Below, in pieces: positions 1 through 6,733 of a stretch of 36,701 bases of DNA. Each line of letters begins with the position of its first letter. Position 1 is the stretch's first letter. The translations under genes were made by a program, and so were the position numbers. The notes under the pieces were generated by a model. It did not search any database. It worked only from the letters and a program-made list of their open reading frames with translations, and was not told the origin of the DNA. Source of the stretch: Kalymmatonema hyalinum WJT4-NPBG1 (lineage in GTDB: Bacteria > Cyanobacteriota > Cyanobacteriia > Cyanobacteriales > Nostocaceae); NCBI GenBank assembly GCA_019359075.1, contig JAHHIB010000088.1, positions 1 to 36,701 on the forward strand. Reading direction: 5' to 3'.

Positions 1-127
1 GGGAGTACAGAGCATCCGAACGACTCTTTTACCCAGTGGAGTCATCGGGAGCTATGTAGCTCTGCTGTTTTCCTCTACTTAATTACTTTGAGTTGCTTCT
101 GAGCTAGCCTGGGTTAATTGCTGAATC
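1..127. repeat. Terminal redundancy marking a circular molecule (copy 1)
   Basis: These 127 bases are identical to 36575-36701. An exact overlap of this size at the two ends of a contig is what assemblers leave when a circular replicon is cut open. 127 is also a common largest k-mer, so this is an assembly overlap and not a biological terminal repeat. The true circle is therefore about 36,574 bp. The first 59 bases are the 3' end of the ORF beginning at 36196. Confidence 0.93.
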
Positions 128-295
128 AGCTTCTGGCAATTTCTTAAAGCTTCTACTGCTTTTTTCATTAAGGCTTTACCTCGAGCAAAGTTCAATGCAG
201 CTATTGCAGCCAGCGCTTCTTGGCTCAATCGCGCTGCTTGATGAGATTCAAATTGGATTTGGGCTTAATGGTCGCTCCGCCAGGTCATTTCTCAT
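79..295 (-). pseudogene. Small frameshifted gene downstream of the RHH partition gene
   Basis: On the minus strand an ATG at 295 opens a short frame (MRNDLAERPLSPNPI, then stop). A second frame from about 250 down to the TAA at 79-81 reads as convincing protein, including ALNFARGKALMKKAVEALRN and ending with EATQSN. Neither frame alone makes a good gene, but joined by one frameshift near 245-260 they give a helical protein of about 70 residues. It lies directly after the RHH gene on the same strand. No family was recognised. It could instead be an intact gene using a non-ATG start in the second frame. Confidence 0.4.
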
Positions 296-317
296 CACAA
301 CGCCCGCCGAACTCGGT

Positions 318-360
318 AAAACAGTTTATATAGTTTTAATAGTATATAAAATTTATACTT
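318..360. repeat. AT-rich partition repeat cluster I
   Basis: Contains AGTTTATATAGTTTT (323-337), then AGTATATAAAATTTATAC, variants of the TATATAGTTT / AAACTATATA motif that also clusters at 801-945 and 1653-1747. It lies just beyond the 3' end of the RHH gene. Repeats of this kind around a ParA locus usually serve as centromere or operator sites. That role is inferred. Confidence 0.55.
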
Positions 361-361
361 T

Positions 362-760
362 TTATACCTTTGCTGACGGTCTGCCTGTTTTCACCTTTTC
401 AAGGCTCGAAATCGCTTGTACCAATTCTTCGTCAGATAACGACTGGAGTATATGCAGTCCAGCTCGAATGACCTCGCTTTTTGTTGCGTTGACAGCCAAC
501 CCCAAACATCGCTGCCTAATTGCTGCGATTAATTCATAATCTTTAGACGGCAGCGTGAAACTATCACGAATTACCTTCTCCTTATGGGCTGGTTGCAGTG
601 CGTCCAGTGACTGCTGCTGCGGCTCCTCTGTTGGCAAGCTAGACGCTTGCTGCGTCTTACTTTCCAATAAGCTTTCTGCTTTTTCAAAACGGTTGCGAAC
701 AGCTTCATCCTCAGCTCTGAGCGAACTTGCCAAAGCTGATTTCATACTCTTCTTCGTCAT
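362..760 (-). CDS. Ribbon-helix-helix-type partition partner/regulator (ParB/ParG analogue)
   Basis: A 132-residue protein. The N-terminal half is charged and glutamine-rich and probably disordered. The C-terminal half (about residues 66-132) reads SFTLPSKDYELIAAIRQRCL then a helical stretch with KSEVIRAGLHILQSLSDEEL, the beta-strand/helix/helix pattern of ribbon-helix-helix DNA-binding proteins (SEVIRAGL is typical). It is divergent from the ParA gene and flanked on both sides by AT-rich repeats, so the likely role is binding those repeats as the centromere-binding partner of ParA and repressing its own promoter. Known ParG proteins also have a disordered N-terminus and RHH C-terminus, though they are usually shorter and encoded downstream of parA. 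The pairing is inferred from position. Confidence 0.75.
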   Translation of the reverse strand: MTKKSMKSALASSLRAEDEAVRNRFEKAESLLESKTQQASSLPTEEPQQQSLDALQPAHKEKVIRDSFTLPSKDYELIAAIRQRCLGLAVNATKSEVIRAGLHILQSLSDEELVQAISSLEKVKTGRPSAKV

Positions 761-800
761 AGCACCTCTAATGTATTCAGAAAAAATTCCAAGCGGCTAA

Positions 801-945
801 TAACTATATAAACTATTATAACGATAATAACCATTTTAACTGTATATATACTTTTTTTAGCTTTCTTACCCCTGTTTTTGTGCAACAATAGCAACCATCA
901 GACAAAGCATATAAAAACTATAAACAGTTTGTACTGTTTATACGG
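801..945. promoter_or_regulatory. Divergent partition operator/centromere region with a perfect palindrome
   Basis: Between the RHH and parA genes. It holds TAACTATATAAACTATTATA (801-820) and a perfect inverted repeat TATAAACAGT (919-928) / ACTGTTTATA (933-942) separated by four bases and ending only 8 bp before the first possible parA ATG. The placement suits an autorepression operator and possibly part of the partition site. Binding is inferred. Confidence 0.6.
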
Positions 946-950
946 TTTAA

Positions 951-1652
951 ATGATTAATACGGTTAATACTATGACAGCCAAAATCATTGCTGTTGTCAA
1001 CCAGAAGGGTGGGTCAGGAAAGACAACTGTTAGTATGCAGCTTGCCGGGGCAATTGCACGGCGTGGCAACAAAGTTTTAGTAGTTGATGCAGACCCCCAA
1101 GGGACAGCGACACGCTGGGCAGCTTCCGCTCTTGATGAAACTCCTTTTCCTGCTTCCGTTGTCGGGTTAAGCGCAGCCAGCAACAAAGTTCACCGCGAAG
1201 TCAAAAAATTTATTGATGATTATGACTGCATCATCATCGACTGTCCTCCAGCAGCAGATTCCCCTGTTCCGCAAAGTGCGTTGTTAATTGCAGACCTTGC
1301 TTTGGTGCCTATCATCCCTTCTCCATTGGATATGTGGGCTGCGGTTGGTATTCGGCAGGTTATTCAAAATGTTAGCGACTTCAATGATGCCTTGCAGTCC
1401 AGGCTGGTATTAAACCAGTGCCAGCCGAAAACAACTTTGACACAGGAAAGTCTGGAAGTCTTGCCAGAGTTTGGGATTCCTCTACTCAAGACACAGATAC
1501 AGCATCGGCAGGTTTACCGTCAATCTGCTGTGTTCGGTCAGACAGTCCATAATTTCGGCAACAAGGCATCAGCCGCTATTTCGGAAATCGAAAGCCTAAC
1601 TGACGAAATGCTTGAGATACTGGGTGTTAAGCGCCAGAAAAGAAAAAGTTAA
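951..1652 (+). CDS. parA: ParA-family plasmid partition ATPase
   Basis: A 233-residue ATPase (226 if the second ATG at 972 is used, which would drop MINTVNT and begin at MTAKIIAVVN). It has the deviant Walker A motif KGGSGKTT near the N-terminus, the A' motif VVDADPQGTATRWA, and Walker B CIIIDCPPAADSP. This is the compact ParA type without an N-terminal DNA-binding domain, so regulation is left to the RHH partner. The protein would use ATP-dependent nucleoid binding to segregate plasmid copies. It is divergent from the RHH gene, with AT-rich repeats on both sides including a palindrome just upstream of the start. The start choice between 951 and 972 is unresolved: the operator palindrome crowds the 951 start, slightly favouring 972. 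Confidence 0.93.
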   Translation: MINTVNTMTAKIIAVVNQKGGSGKTTVSMQLAGAIARRGNKVLVVDADPQGTATRWAASALDETPFPASVVGLSAASNKVHREVKKFIDDYDCIIIDCPPAADSPVPQSALLIADLALVPIIPSPLDMWAAVGIRQVIQNVSDFNDALQSRLVLNQCQPKTTLTQESLEVLPEFGIPLLKTQIQHRQVYRQSAVFGQTVHNFGNKASAAISEIESLTDEMLEILGVKRQKRKS

Positions 1653-1750
1653 AACTATTTATATAGTTTATTTCGTTTAATGACAATAACTTTTTTCGGA
1701 TAAAACTATATAAAAAAATAATATAGTTATAACTATATATATAGTTACAA
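1653..1750. repeat. AT-rich partition repeat cluster III (putative centromere)
   Basis: Directly after the parA stop. It contains AAACTATTTATATAGTTT, AAAACTATATAA, and an 18-bp perfect palindrome ATATAGTTATAACTATAT (1721-1738) continuing into ATATAGTTA. The motif matches those at 323-337 and 801-820. Such arrays are what a ParA/RHH system needs as a centromere. Confidence 0.6.
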
Positions 1751-1883
1751 TGATTAACCTTCATCTTAGGGAGAACCAGTGGTGACCCATCAGTGCCCTC
1801 AGTTCTTCAATACCCATCAATCCCACTCGCTCTATGGCAACCGTATGGCGCAAACCATAAATTCACAATAGAGATGCTTCTAG

Positions 1884-2468
1884 AGTGTTCAATACGTAAG
1901 TCCCAAGGGTGGCAAAGCTCCTATGATTGGGGTTGACCTAAATGACCCGCTCAACAAAGCCTTCCTCGACAATCCAGAAAAAGTTGCACAAGTGGAAAAC
2001 ACACTGCGCCCCGAGCAAATCAATCCAGCTGAGTACAATGCCATCTTCTATGCAGGTGGACACGGTACCATGTGGGATTTCGCCGATAACGCAGAACTTG
2101 CCCGCATTGCGACAGCGATTTACGAGCAAGGCGGCGTGGTTGGAGCAGTGTGTCACGGTCTGGCGGGACTTGTGAACATCAAACTCTCTAATGGTCAGTA
2201 TTTGGTTGCAGATAGAATCGTTTCCAGCTTCACCAACGAAGAAGAAGCCGCAGTGGGATTAACTGAAGTTGTACCGTTCCTATTGGAGTCGAAGCTGATT
2301 GAACGCGGTGCAACTGTGGAGAAAGCACCTAATTTTCAAGCGAAGGTAGTTGTGAGTGATCGGCTCGTGACTGGACAAAATCCTGCATCAGCAATGGGTG
2401 TCGCCCAGCGCATGGTAGAACTGCTCGCGCAAAGTACGAGCGTTGTTTCCTCAACTGTTTCTGCGTAA
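1884..2468 (+). pseudogene. 5'-truncated DJ-1/PfpI-family (Hsp31-like) gene
   Basis: The 181-residue frame from the ATG at 1923 matches the later two thirds of class I amidotransferase-like DJ-1/PfpI proteins. It has YAGGHGTMWDF (the glycine-rich loop) and GAVCHGLAGL with the family's nucleophilic cysteine and following histidine. The codons before that ATG, back to a stop at 1881-1883, read VQYVSPKGGKAP, which is exactly what precedes this point in full-length relatives. The real gene therefore began further upstream and about 40 N-terminal codons are missing. Full-length members are roughly 220-230 residues and act as chaperones, deglycases or glyoxalases. The fragment is probably non-functional, although translation from 1923 cannot be excluded. 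Confidence 0.8.
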
Positions 2469-2725
2469 ACCCTTGCTGGCTCACTGTATCTGAAGATATG
2501 CACTTCAACAAGTGCGTCTCAAAAGCTTTCACTGACGAACACTCTCAGGTTGTCTCATCCTGTCCTCTAGAAAGTCCTGCGTGTGGCATGAGCAGGATGG
2601 ACAACCCGCAGTAGCGAAGAGAGCCAAGATTGAAGGACTGCAAAGAGCTATAAATACTTTATTACACGGTGAGAGCGGATTTGATAGAAGAAGCTGAAAA
2701 ATATAAACAAGACTAATCATCATCT
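2469..2725 (+). other. Gene-poor stretch with short coding-like remnants
   Basis: No intact gene is seen. One plus-strand frame ends with EGLQRAINTLLHGESGFDRRS and a stop near 2696, and another ends with ADLIEEAEKYKQD just before the terminator at 2726. These look like scraps of a decayed gene. No family could be assigned. Confidence 0.3.
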
Positions 2726-2760
2726 GAGGTCGCGTGTAATATACGCGACCTCTGTTTTTT
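2726..2760 (+). terminator. Rho-independent terminator
   Basis: A perfect 10-bp stem GAGGTCGCGT (2726-2735) / ACGCGACCTC (2743-2752) with a 7-base loop, followed by TGTTTTTT. The arrangement is typical of an intrinsic terminator on the plus strand. It closes the decayed region and separates it from what follows. Confidence 0.85.
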
Positions 2761-2777
2761 GTCCAAAGTCCAATTAA

Positions 2778-2987
2778 TCAGGGCAAGTGGAACATCAGAA
2801 TAGCAGCTGCAACCCCTGCGATCGCAAACCCAGTCGGTAGTAGCTAACTGCGCCCCCAACGATCTGCAGCACGCCCAATCGCAGGACCGAGTAAAAAACC
2901 AGGGACACCGTAGCCAAGAAGTGCTAAACCGATGCCAACTTCCCCCAAACTATATTGCTGTTGGAAGTACAAACCGAGCCAGGTGTG
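2778..2987 (-). pseudogene. Remnant of an MFS transporter gene
   Basis: Reading the minus strand gives TWLGLYFQQQYSLGEVGIGL, then ALLGYGVPGFLLGPAIGRAA, DRWGRS, an in-frame TAG, and FAIAGVAAAILMF before a stop. The GxxxGRxADRxGRR-like segment is the conserved MFS motif A between transmembrane helices 2 and 3. Only about 70 codons remain, with stop codons at both ends and one inside, so it is a dead fragment. It is unrelated to the intact exporter at 8007-9272 in position and strand. Confidence 0.7.
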
Positions 2988-3433
2988 TTACTAAAAAGCA
3001 GATTTAGAGAGGGTTTTGGGCTTAGCGTACAAAAAAACAGGATGGGCATGGTGACCCCAGATACATTTTCCTGGGTTGACCTCCTTATTTTTTCTTATTT
3101 TTAAGTTTATGTTAGTCAACGCCTTCTATTTTTTCTTCTTCTTAAGTAAGAAAAAATGGTCTATTAGCAGTAAATAAATCCTAAGGTTTTCGTATTGTTA
3201 TATCTAAATAATCAGGCTTAATATAGGCTCAGGTAGCAATCAATTTTAAATTATTACTCAACGAATCAATGAATAAACATTAGTCTATTAGGTAAACAGG
3301 AGAGAAATAATTTATTGAATGAAATGTGTATTGTCGTGTAAAGCAGCATAAAAAAACAGCAGTAAACAACAGAATCTATCTGTTGAACTGTCACTATTTA
3401 TCAGCAAAGTAATGTTCAGGAGTTAATGCGAAA
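2988..3433. other. AT-rich leader region upstream of the biosynthetic cluster
   Basis: No gene seen. It holds an inverted repeat ATTTTTTCTT / AAGAAAAAAT around 3127-3158 and very AT-rich sequence that probably contains the promoter for the cluster. AGGAG at about 3418-3422 is a plausible ribosome-binding site for the ATG at 3434. No promoter boxes could be assigned with confidence. Confidence 0.35.
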
Positions 3434-4444
3434 ATGCAAATATCTAGGGTTGAAAATCATAATAGCACTAGCGGGGATAACTTAGAATTTTTCGTGAATC
3501 CAAATTCTACGCGTGCGGAATCTGTAGGTGTACTTCACTCCGTGAGTTGGCAATCACTTATCCCACGCTGGCACTTTGCTATGCTTAATGATGTCGAACG
3601 TAATAAAGCATTTGAAACTGCCATAAAACACGTCGTGCGTCCAAATTGCACAGTGCTAGACATAGGAGCGGGTTCGGGATTACTAGCGATGATGGCTGCT
3701 CGTCATGGAGCTAGTTATGTAACATCCTGTGAAATGATGCAACCAATCGCACAGATAGCTAAGAAAATCATTGCTATCAATGGATTTAAAGACCAGATTA
3801 AAATTGTCCCGAAAAAGTCAGACGATCTTGTCGTTGGTCTAGATTTAGCTCAACGAGCCGATGTTTTAATCACCGAAACCGTTGATTGTGGGCTTGTGGG
3901 TGAAGGTATATTGCCAATCATTCGTCATGCTCGGCAAGCATTGTTGACTCCAGATGCGACGATCGTTCCAGCTAAAGCAGTAGTTAAGTTTAGCTTGTTA
4001 GAGAGCCATTTAGTACACAATCTGAATTTTGCATCCGACGCAAATAGCTTTGACGTTTCGCCGTTCAATATCTTCTCTACAGTCGGGTATTTTCCAGTTC
4101 GGCTGTGGATTTGGCCACATCGCTTGTTAAGTAAACCCACCACAGCATTTGAATTCGATTTCCGAGTCGATTCACTGAAACCACGCCAGAAGGAAATATC
4201 TGTACAAGTCGAACACAACGGGACTCTTCATGGTGTTGTTTTTTGGTTTGAGTTGGATTTAGGTAACGGAGTTGTTTTAAGCAATGCAGTAGATAACGAA
4301 AAATCACACTGGATGCAAGCAGTGCAATGCTTTGAAAAACCCATGATTGTTCAAAAGGACGATCTGTTGAATTTAACGGTTCGGCAAAGCGATACCAATA
4401 TCGATTTTCAGATTACCAAAGCACTTGGAAATGAGAGGATGTAA
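3434..4444 (+). CDS. PRMT7-like arginine N-methyltransferase (SznE-type), nitroso cluster
   Basis: A 336-residue class I SAM methyltransferase of the protein arginine methyltransferase type. Motif I is VLDIGAGSG (74-82), with acidic E100 after it. The PRMT double-E loop is present as ITETVDCGLVGEGILP (E148 and E157, nine residues apart as in PRMTs), closest in wording to PRMT7. A beta-barrel-like domain follows from about residue 178. PRMT7 enzymes make only monomethyl-arginine. In streptozotocin biosynthesis a PRMT-like enzyme methylates free L-arginine to N-omega-methyl-L-arginine, the substrate of SznF. The next gene here is a SznF homologue, so the same reaction is inferred. Free arginine rather than a protein substrate is a prediction from context. 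AGGAG about 11 bp upstream supports the start. Confidence 0.85.
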   Translation: MQISRVENHNSTSGDNLEFFVNPNSTRAESVGVLHSVSWQSLIPRWHFAMLNDVERNKAFETAIKHVVRPNCTVLDIGAGSGLLAMMAARHGASYVTSCEMMQPIAQIAKKIIAINGFKDQIKIVPKKSDDLVVGLDLAQRADVLITETVDCGLVGEGILPIIRHARQALLTPDATIVPAKAVVKFSLLESHLVHNLNFASDANSFDVSPFNIFSTVGYFPVRLWIWPHRLLSKPTTAFEFDFRVDSLKPRQKEISVQVEHNGTLHGVVFWFELDLGNGVVLSNAVDNEKSHWMQAVQCFEKPMIVQKDDLLNLTVRQSDTNIDFQITKALGNERM

Positions 4445-4660
4445 AAAATGTTGGCTGAAGCTGAAATTTAAGATACCAGCTTCTTGCGCTCGCACGACCT
4501 CAGAAGCTTTTCTCTATATAGCGATGATTCGGATCGCGCTCGAACGACTTGCATCATTTTTGACTCACTTTGACTTTCAAAATATCCTTTGAGTCGTTTG
4601 TCTGTCAAATCAATAAAACTGTTAGCCATTTTTATTTAGGTTAAGTAGGTAAGGTATACC
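4445..4660 (+). promoter_or_regulatory. 216-bp spacer with paired direct repeats upstream of the sznF-like gene
   Basis: No gene seen. Two near-identical 15-mers, GCGCTCGCACGACCT (4486-4500) and GCGCTCGAACGACTT (4536-4550), lie exactly 50 bp apart, about five helical turns, so both face the same side of the DNA. A GCTTCT/AGAAGC inverted repeat overlaps the first. TAAGG before the ATG at 4661 is the likely ribosome-binding site. The long gap inside an otherwise tight cluster suggests a second promoter or operator. This is inference. Confidence 0.35.
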
Positions 4661-6100
4661 ATGCAAACAAAAACTCGATTGTCACAAGAAACCTCTGCTG
4701 CTCTGAACATTACTGACTATGATTTTTTCAAGTCATGTTTAGTTGAATATGGCAAATGCAACCTATTTAAGGATACAGAGGAATGGTTGCTTGAAGACAA
4801 TCCTTATCGTCGAACTTTGCGACCGCACATTTTCCATTATTTGGACTTTTCAAAACCTCTAAACCGAAATAATTTACTGACTTACAATAGTCTGACTGCT
4901 AATCGAACATTGCTGACTGTGTATGAAAGCAATTTTGTATTCCTGCCAAAACACGATTTTGTTCATAAACGCCAAGATTTTGAAAAGTTTTATGACTCAA
5001 AACTTCTGACTTTGGGGAATATTATCCGACCTTGGTTGGAACACTATATTTTCTCATTCCTTGATACTGAAATATCTGTGACTGGTAATTGGAGTGCTGC
5101 TGCTGTTGAGGAGTATTTCCAAGAATATATCGAAACCGTCAAGAAGACAGAAAATAGTCAGGTAATGGAAACCATCGAAGGTTCGACAGATCCAGTCCAC
5201 GCTGCCAAAACCTTTTTGATCCAATTAGCTGGTGATTTTCTAGTTGAATCTTCAGCAATGTCTAGGAATATTTTGGGTTACTATGGCTCTCTCCAATCAG
5301 AGCTATTTAAGATTGTTATTGACGAATACGGCTACGGTGTTCATCAGACAAAACACAGCAAGTTATTTGAAGAAACACTCGAAAGTGTTGGCTTAGAATC
5401 AACGCCACACAGTTATTGGCAATTCTATTTAACATCTTCGCTGATGTTAAATAATTACTTCAATTACATTTGCGCCGACCACTCGAAATTCTTCCGCTAT
5501 TTAGGAGCCATTTTTTACGCAGAAACGACCTTCATCAAATTCTGCGAACTTACTGCTAAAACTCTGAAGAGAATCTTTGGTTCAACCATTAACAACTGCT
5601 ATTTTAGCGAACATGTCCATATCGATTATCATCACAGTCGAATGGTGCTGGAAAAGCTGATTATACCAGCGATCTCCACTTATGGTGAAGGAATAATTCC
5701 TGATATTGTGCGGGGTTTTGAGGAAGCCAAGCTCATATCCGAAATTGCCGATCGAGATTTCATTGACCAGGTGCATTGGGCTGACAACGGACTTAAGTAC
5801 AAAGCCTTAGGATTATCGGTCTATGCGAAAATTCAAGATGGTAGCATCAATCCGAAGATGCAGCAGTTTATTGAGCCTCGCGGTGAATTGTCAGTTACTC
5901 ACGTTCATGACGGTGATGAGCTTTGTTATATTCAGTCTGGTGTGATGAAGTTCGTTACTGGTCACGAGCGCTACACAATACTCAATGCTGGAGAAGGCAC
6001 GGTCATTCAGCATAATCGACTGCACGGAGCCATCATTGAATCCGAAGAATGCGTGTACAACATCTATTCAATCGGAGACTATCAAAAATGCCTGTTGTAA
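4661..6100 (+). CDS. sznF: SznF-like N-nitrosourea synthase: diiron oxygenase plus cupin
   Basis: A 479-residue protein with an N-terminal helical region, a central heme-oxygenase-like diiron oxygenase (HDO) domain and a C-terminal cupin. SznF of streptozotocin biosynthesis has this same three-part architecture and a similar length (about 471). From memory its diiron ligands are E189, E215, H225, E281, H311, D315 and H318, and its cupin iron ligands H407, H409 and H448. This protein has E196, E222, H232, E288, H318, D322, H325, H414, H416 and H455: every ligand is present at a constant +7 offset, implying near gap-free alignment. SznF hydroxylates N-omega-methyl-L-arginine twice, and its cupin rearranges the product to an N-nitrosourea. 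The same chemistry is predicted here. It follows the PRMT-like gene and overlaps the Rieske gene by 13 bp. Confidence 0.92.
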   Translation: MQTKTRLSQETSAALNITDYDFFKSCLVEYGKCNLFKDTEEWLLEDNPYRRTLRPHIFHYLDFSKPLNRNNLLTYNSLTANRTLLTVYESNFVFLPKHDFVHKRQDFEKFYDSKLLTLGNIIRPWLEHYIFSFLDTEISVTGNWSAAAVEEYFQEYIETVKKTENSQVMETIEGSTDPVHAAKTFLIQLAGDFLVESSAMSRNILGYYGSLQSELFKIVIDEYGYGVHQTKHSKLFEETLESVGLESTPHSYWQFYLTSSLMLNNYFNYICADHSKFFRYLGAIFYAETTFIKFCELTAKTLKRIFGSTINNCYFSEHVHIDYHHSRMVLEKLIIPAISTYGEGIIPDIVRGFEEAKLISEIADRDFIDQVHWADNGLKYKALGLSVYAKIQDGSINPKMQQFIEPRGELSVTHVHDGDELCYIQSGVMKFVTGHERYTILNAGEGTVIQHNRLHGAIIESEECVYNIYSIGDYQKCLL

Positions 6101-6450
6101 AATTCGATCCGCATCTATCAAACTTTCTGATTCATGATGATAGGCGTTTCTTCCTCATATCCTTGGACAACGGCATATTCTTAGTGACAGATAATTGTCC
6201 TCATCGAGGTGGACCGCTTCATCTAGGCTACTTTGATTGTCAAAAAAGCACTATCATCTGTCCTTGGCATGAGTTGGTTGTTTCTATGAATCATCTACAA
6301 CAACATGCTATGCCTTTAGTCTGGCGTAACGATATTGCAGTAGCTGTTTTACCTGAGATAAAGTCGAAGTCAATTGCGTTCAAGCATCGTCATATATTAG
6401 CTACTTCAGAAGTTTCAATTAAGGGGACAAGTTCTGTAATTGTCGAGTAG
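6088..6450 (+). CDS. Rieske-type [2Fe-2S] protein, translationally coupled to the sznF-like gene
   Basis: The preferred start is the ATG at 6088 (120 residues), inside the end of the sznF-like gene with GGAG a few bases upstream. A longer frame from 6049 would add 13 residues and overlap more. The cluster-binding motifs are complete: CPHRGGPLHLG (C37, H39) and CPWHE (C58, H61). The length is that of a stand-alone Rieske ferredoxin or small Rieske subunit. The 13-bp overlap suggests translational coupling and matched amounts. Diiron oxygenases need two electrons per O2 activation, so the natural role would be electron donor to the HDO domain. This is inferred and no dedicated reductase gene is visible on the plasmid. 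Alternatively it could serve an oxygenase encoded elsewhere. Confidence 0.85.
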   Translation: MPVVKFDPHLSNFLIHDDRRFFLISLDNGIFLVTDNCPHRGGPLHLGYFDCQKSTIICPWHELVVSMNHLQQHAMPLVWRNDIAVAVLPEIKSKSIAFKHRHILATSEVSIKGTSSVIVE

Positions 6451-6513
6451 CAAATAATTTTCTGCGAGAGCCAAGTTTTGACTTTACTGCTGGTAATGGA
6501 CTATTTCCCTTGA

Positions 6514-6574
6514 CCTGGAAAACAGTAGTTTGCCCGATTTATCCAAAGCAAACTATTTGAGCCTGTTTTCCAGG
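6514..6574 (+). promoter_or_regulatory. Long nested stem-loop between the Rieske and first ATP-grasp genes
   Basis: A perfect 12-bp inverted repeat CCTGGAAAACAG (6514-6525) / CTGTTTTCCAGG (6563-6574) encloses a second perfect 8-bp pair TAGTTTGC (6526-6533) / GCAAACTA (6548-6555). Without a T-run after it, it is not a classical terminator. It may be an attenuator, an mRNA-stabilising structure or a small palindromic insertion. It divides the cluster into a nitroso-forming half and a coupling/export half. Confidence 0.6.
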
Positions 6575-6622
6575 CTGTTATACCAAACCCAGTTCAATCT
6601 ACCCATTCCACGATGAGAAAAA

Positions 6623-6721
6623 ATGATGGAAGAACTGCAATGCTTACGGGTCAATGAGATGAGAACGGTGTTTGAAAGAACGCGGTTACACAACATGTTA
6701 TTGAATACGAAGTACTTATAA
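6623..6721 (+). CDS. Candidate 32-residue leader ORF before the ATP-grasp gene
   Basis: ATG-ATG at 6623/6626 opens a frame encoding MMEELQCLRVNEMRTVFERT then RLHNMLLNTKYL, ending at TAA 6719-6721. The stop overlaps the AAGGA ribosome-binding site of the ATP-grasp gene, the position of a leader peptide or translationally coupled small protein. Nothing identifies a function and no homologue was recognised. It may be chance. Confidence 0.25.
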   Translation: MMEELQCLRVNEMRTVFERTRLHNMLLNTKYL

Positions 6722-6733
6722 GGAACAAAAATA

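Noticed and set aside
195-539. Plus-strand ORF of 114 codons
   Set aside because: It runs antisense to the RHH gene and the repeat cluster and has no protein-like composition.
4661-6100. Heme oxygenase or TenA/thiaminase II assignment for the 479-residue protein
   Set aside because: It has the seven-ligand diiron pattern of HDO enzymes and a C-terminal three-histidine cupin, which neither of those families has.
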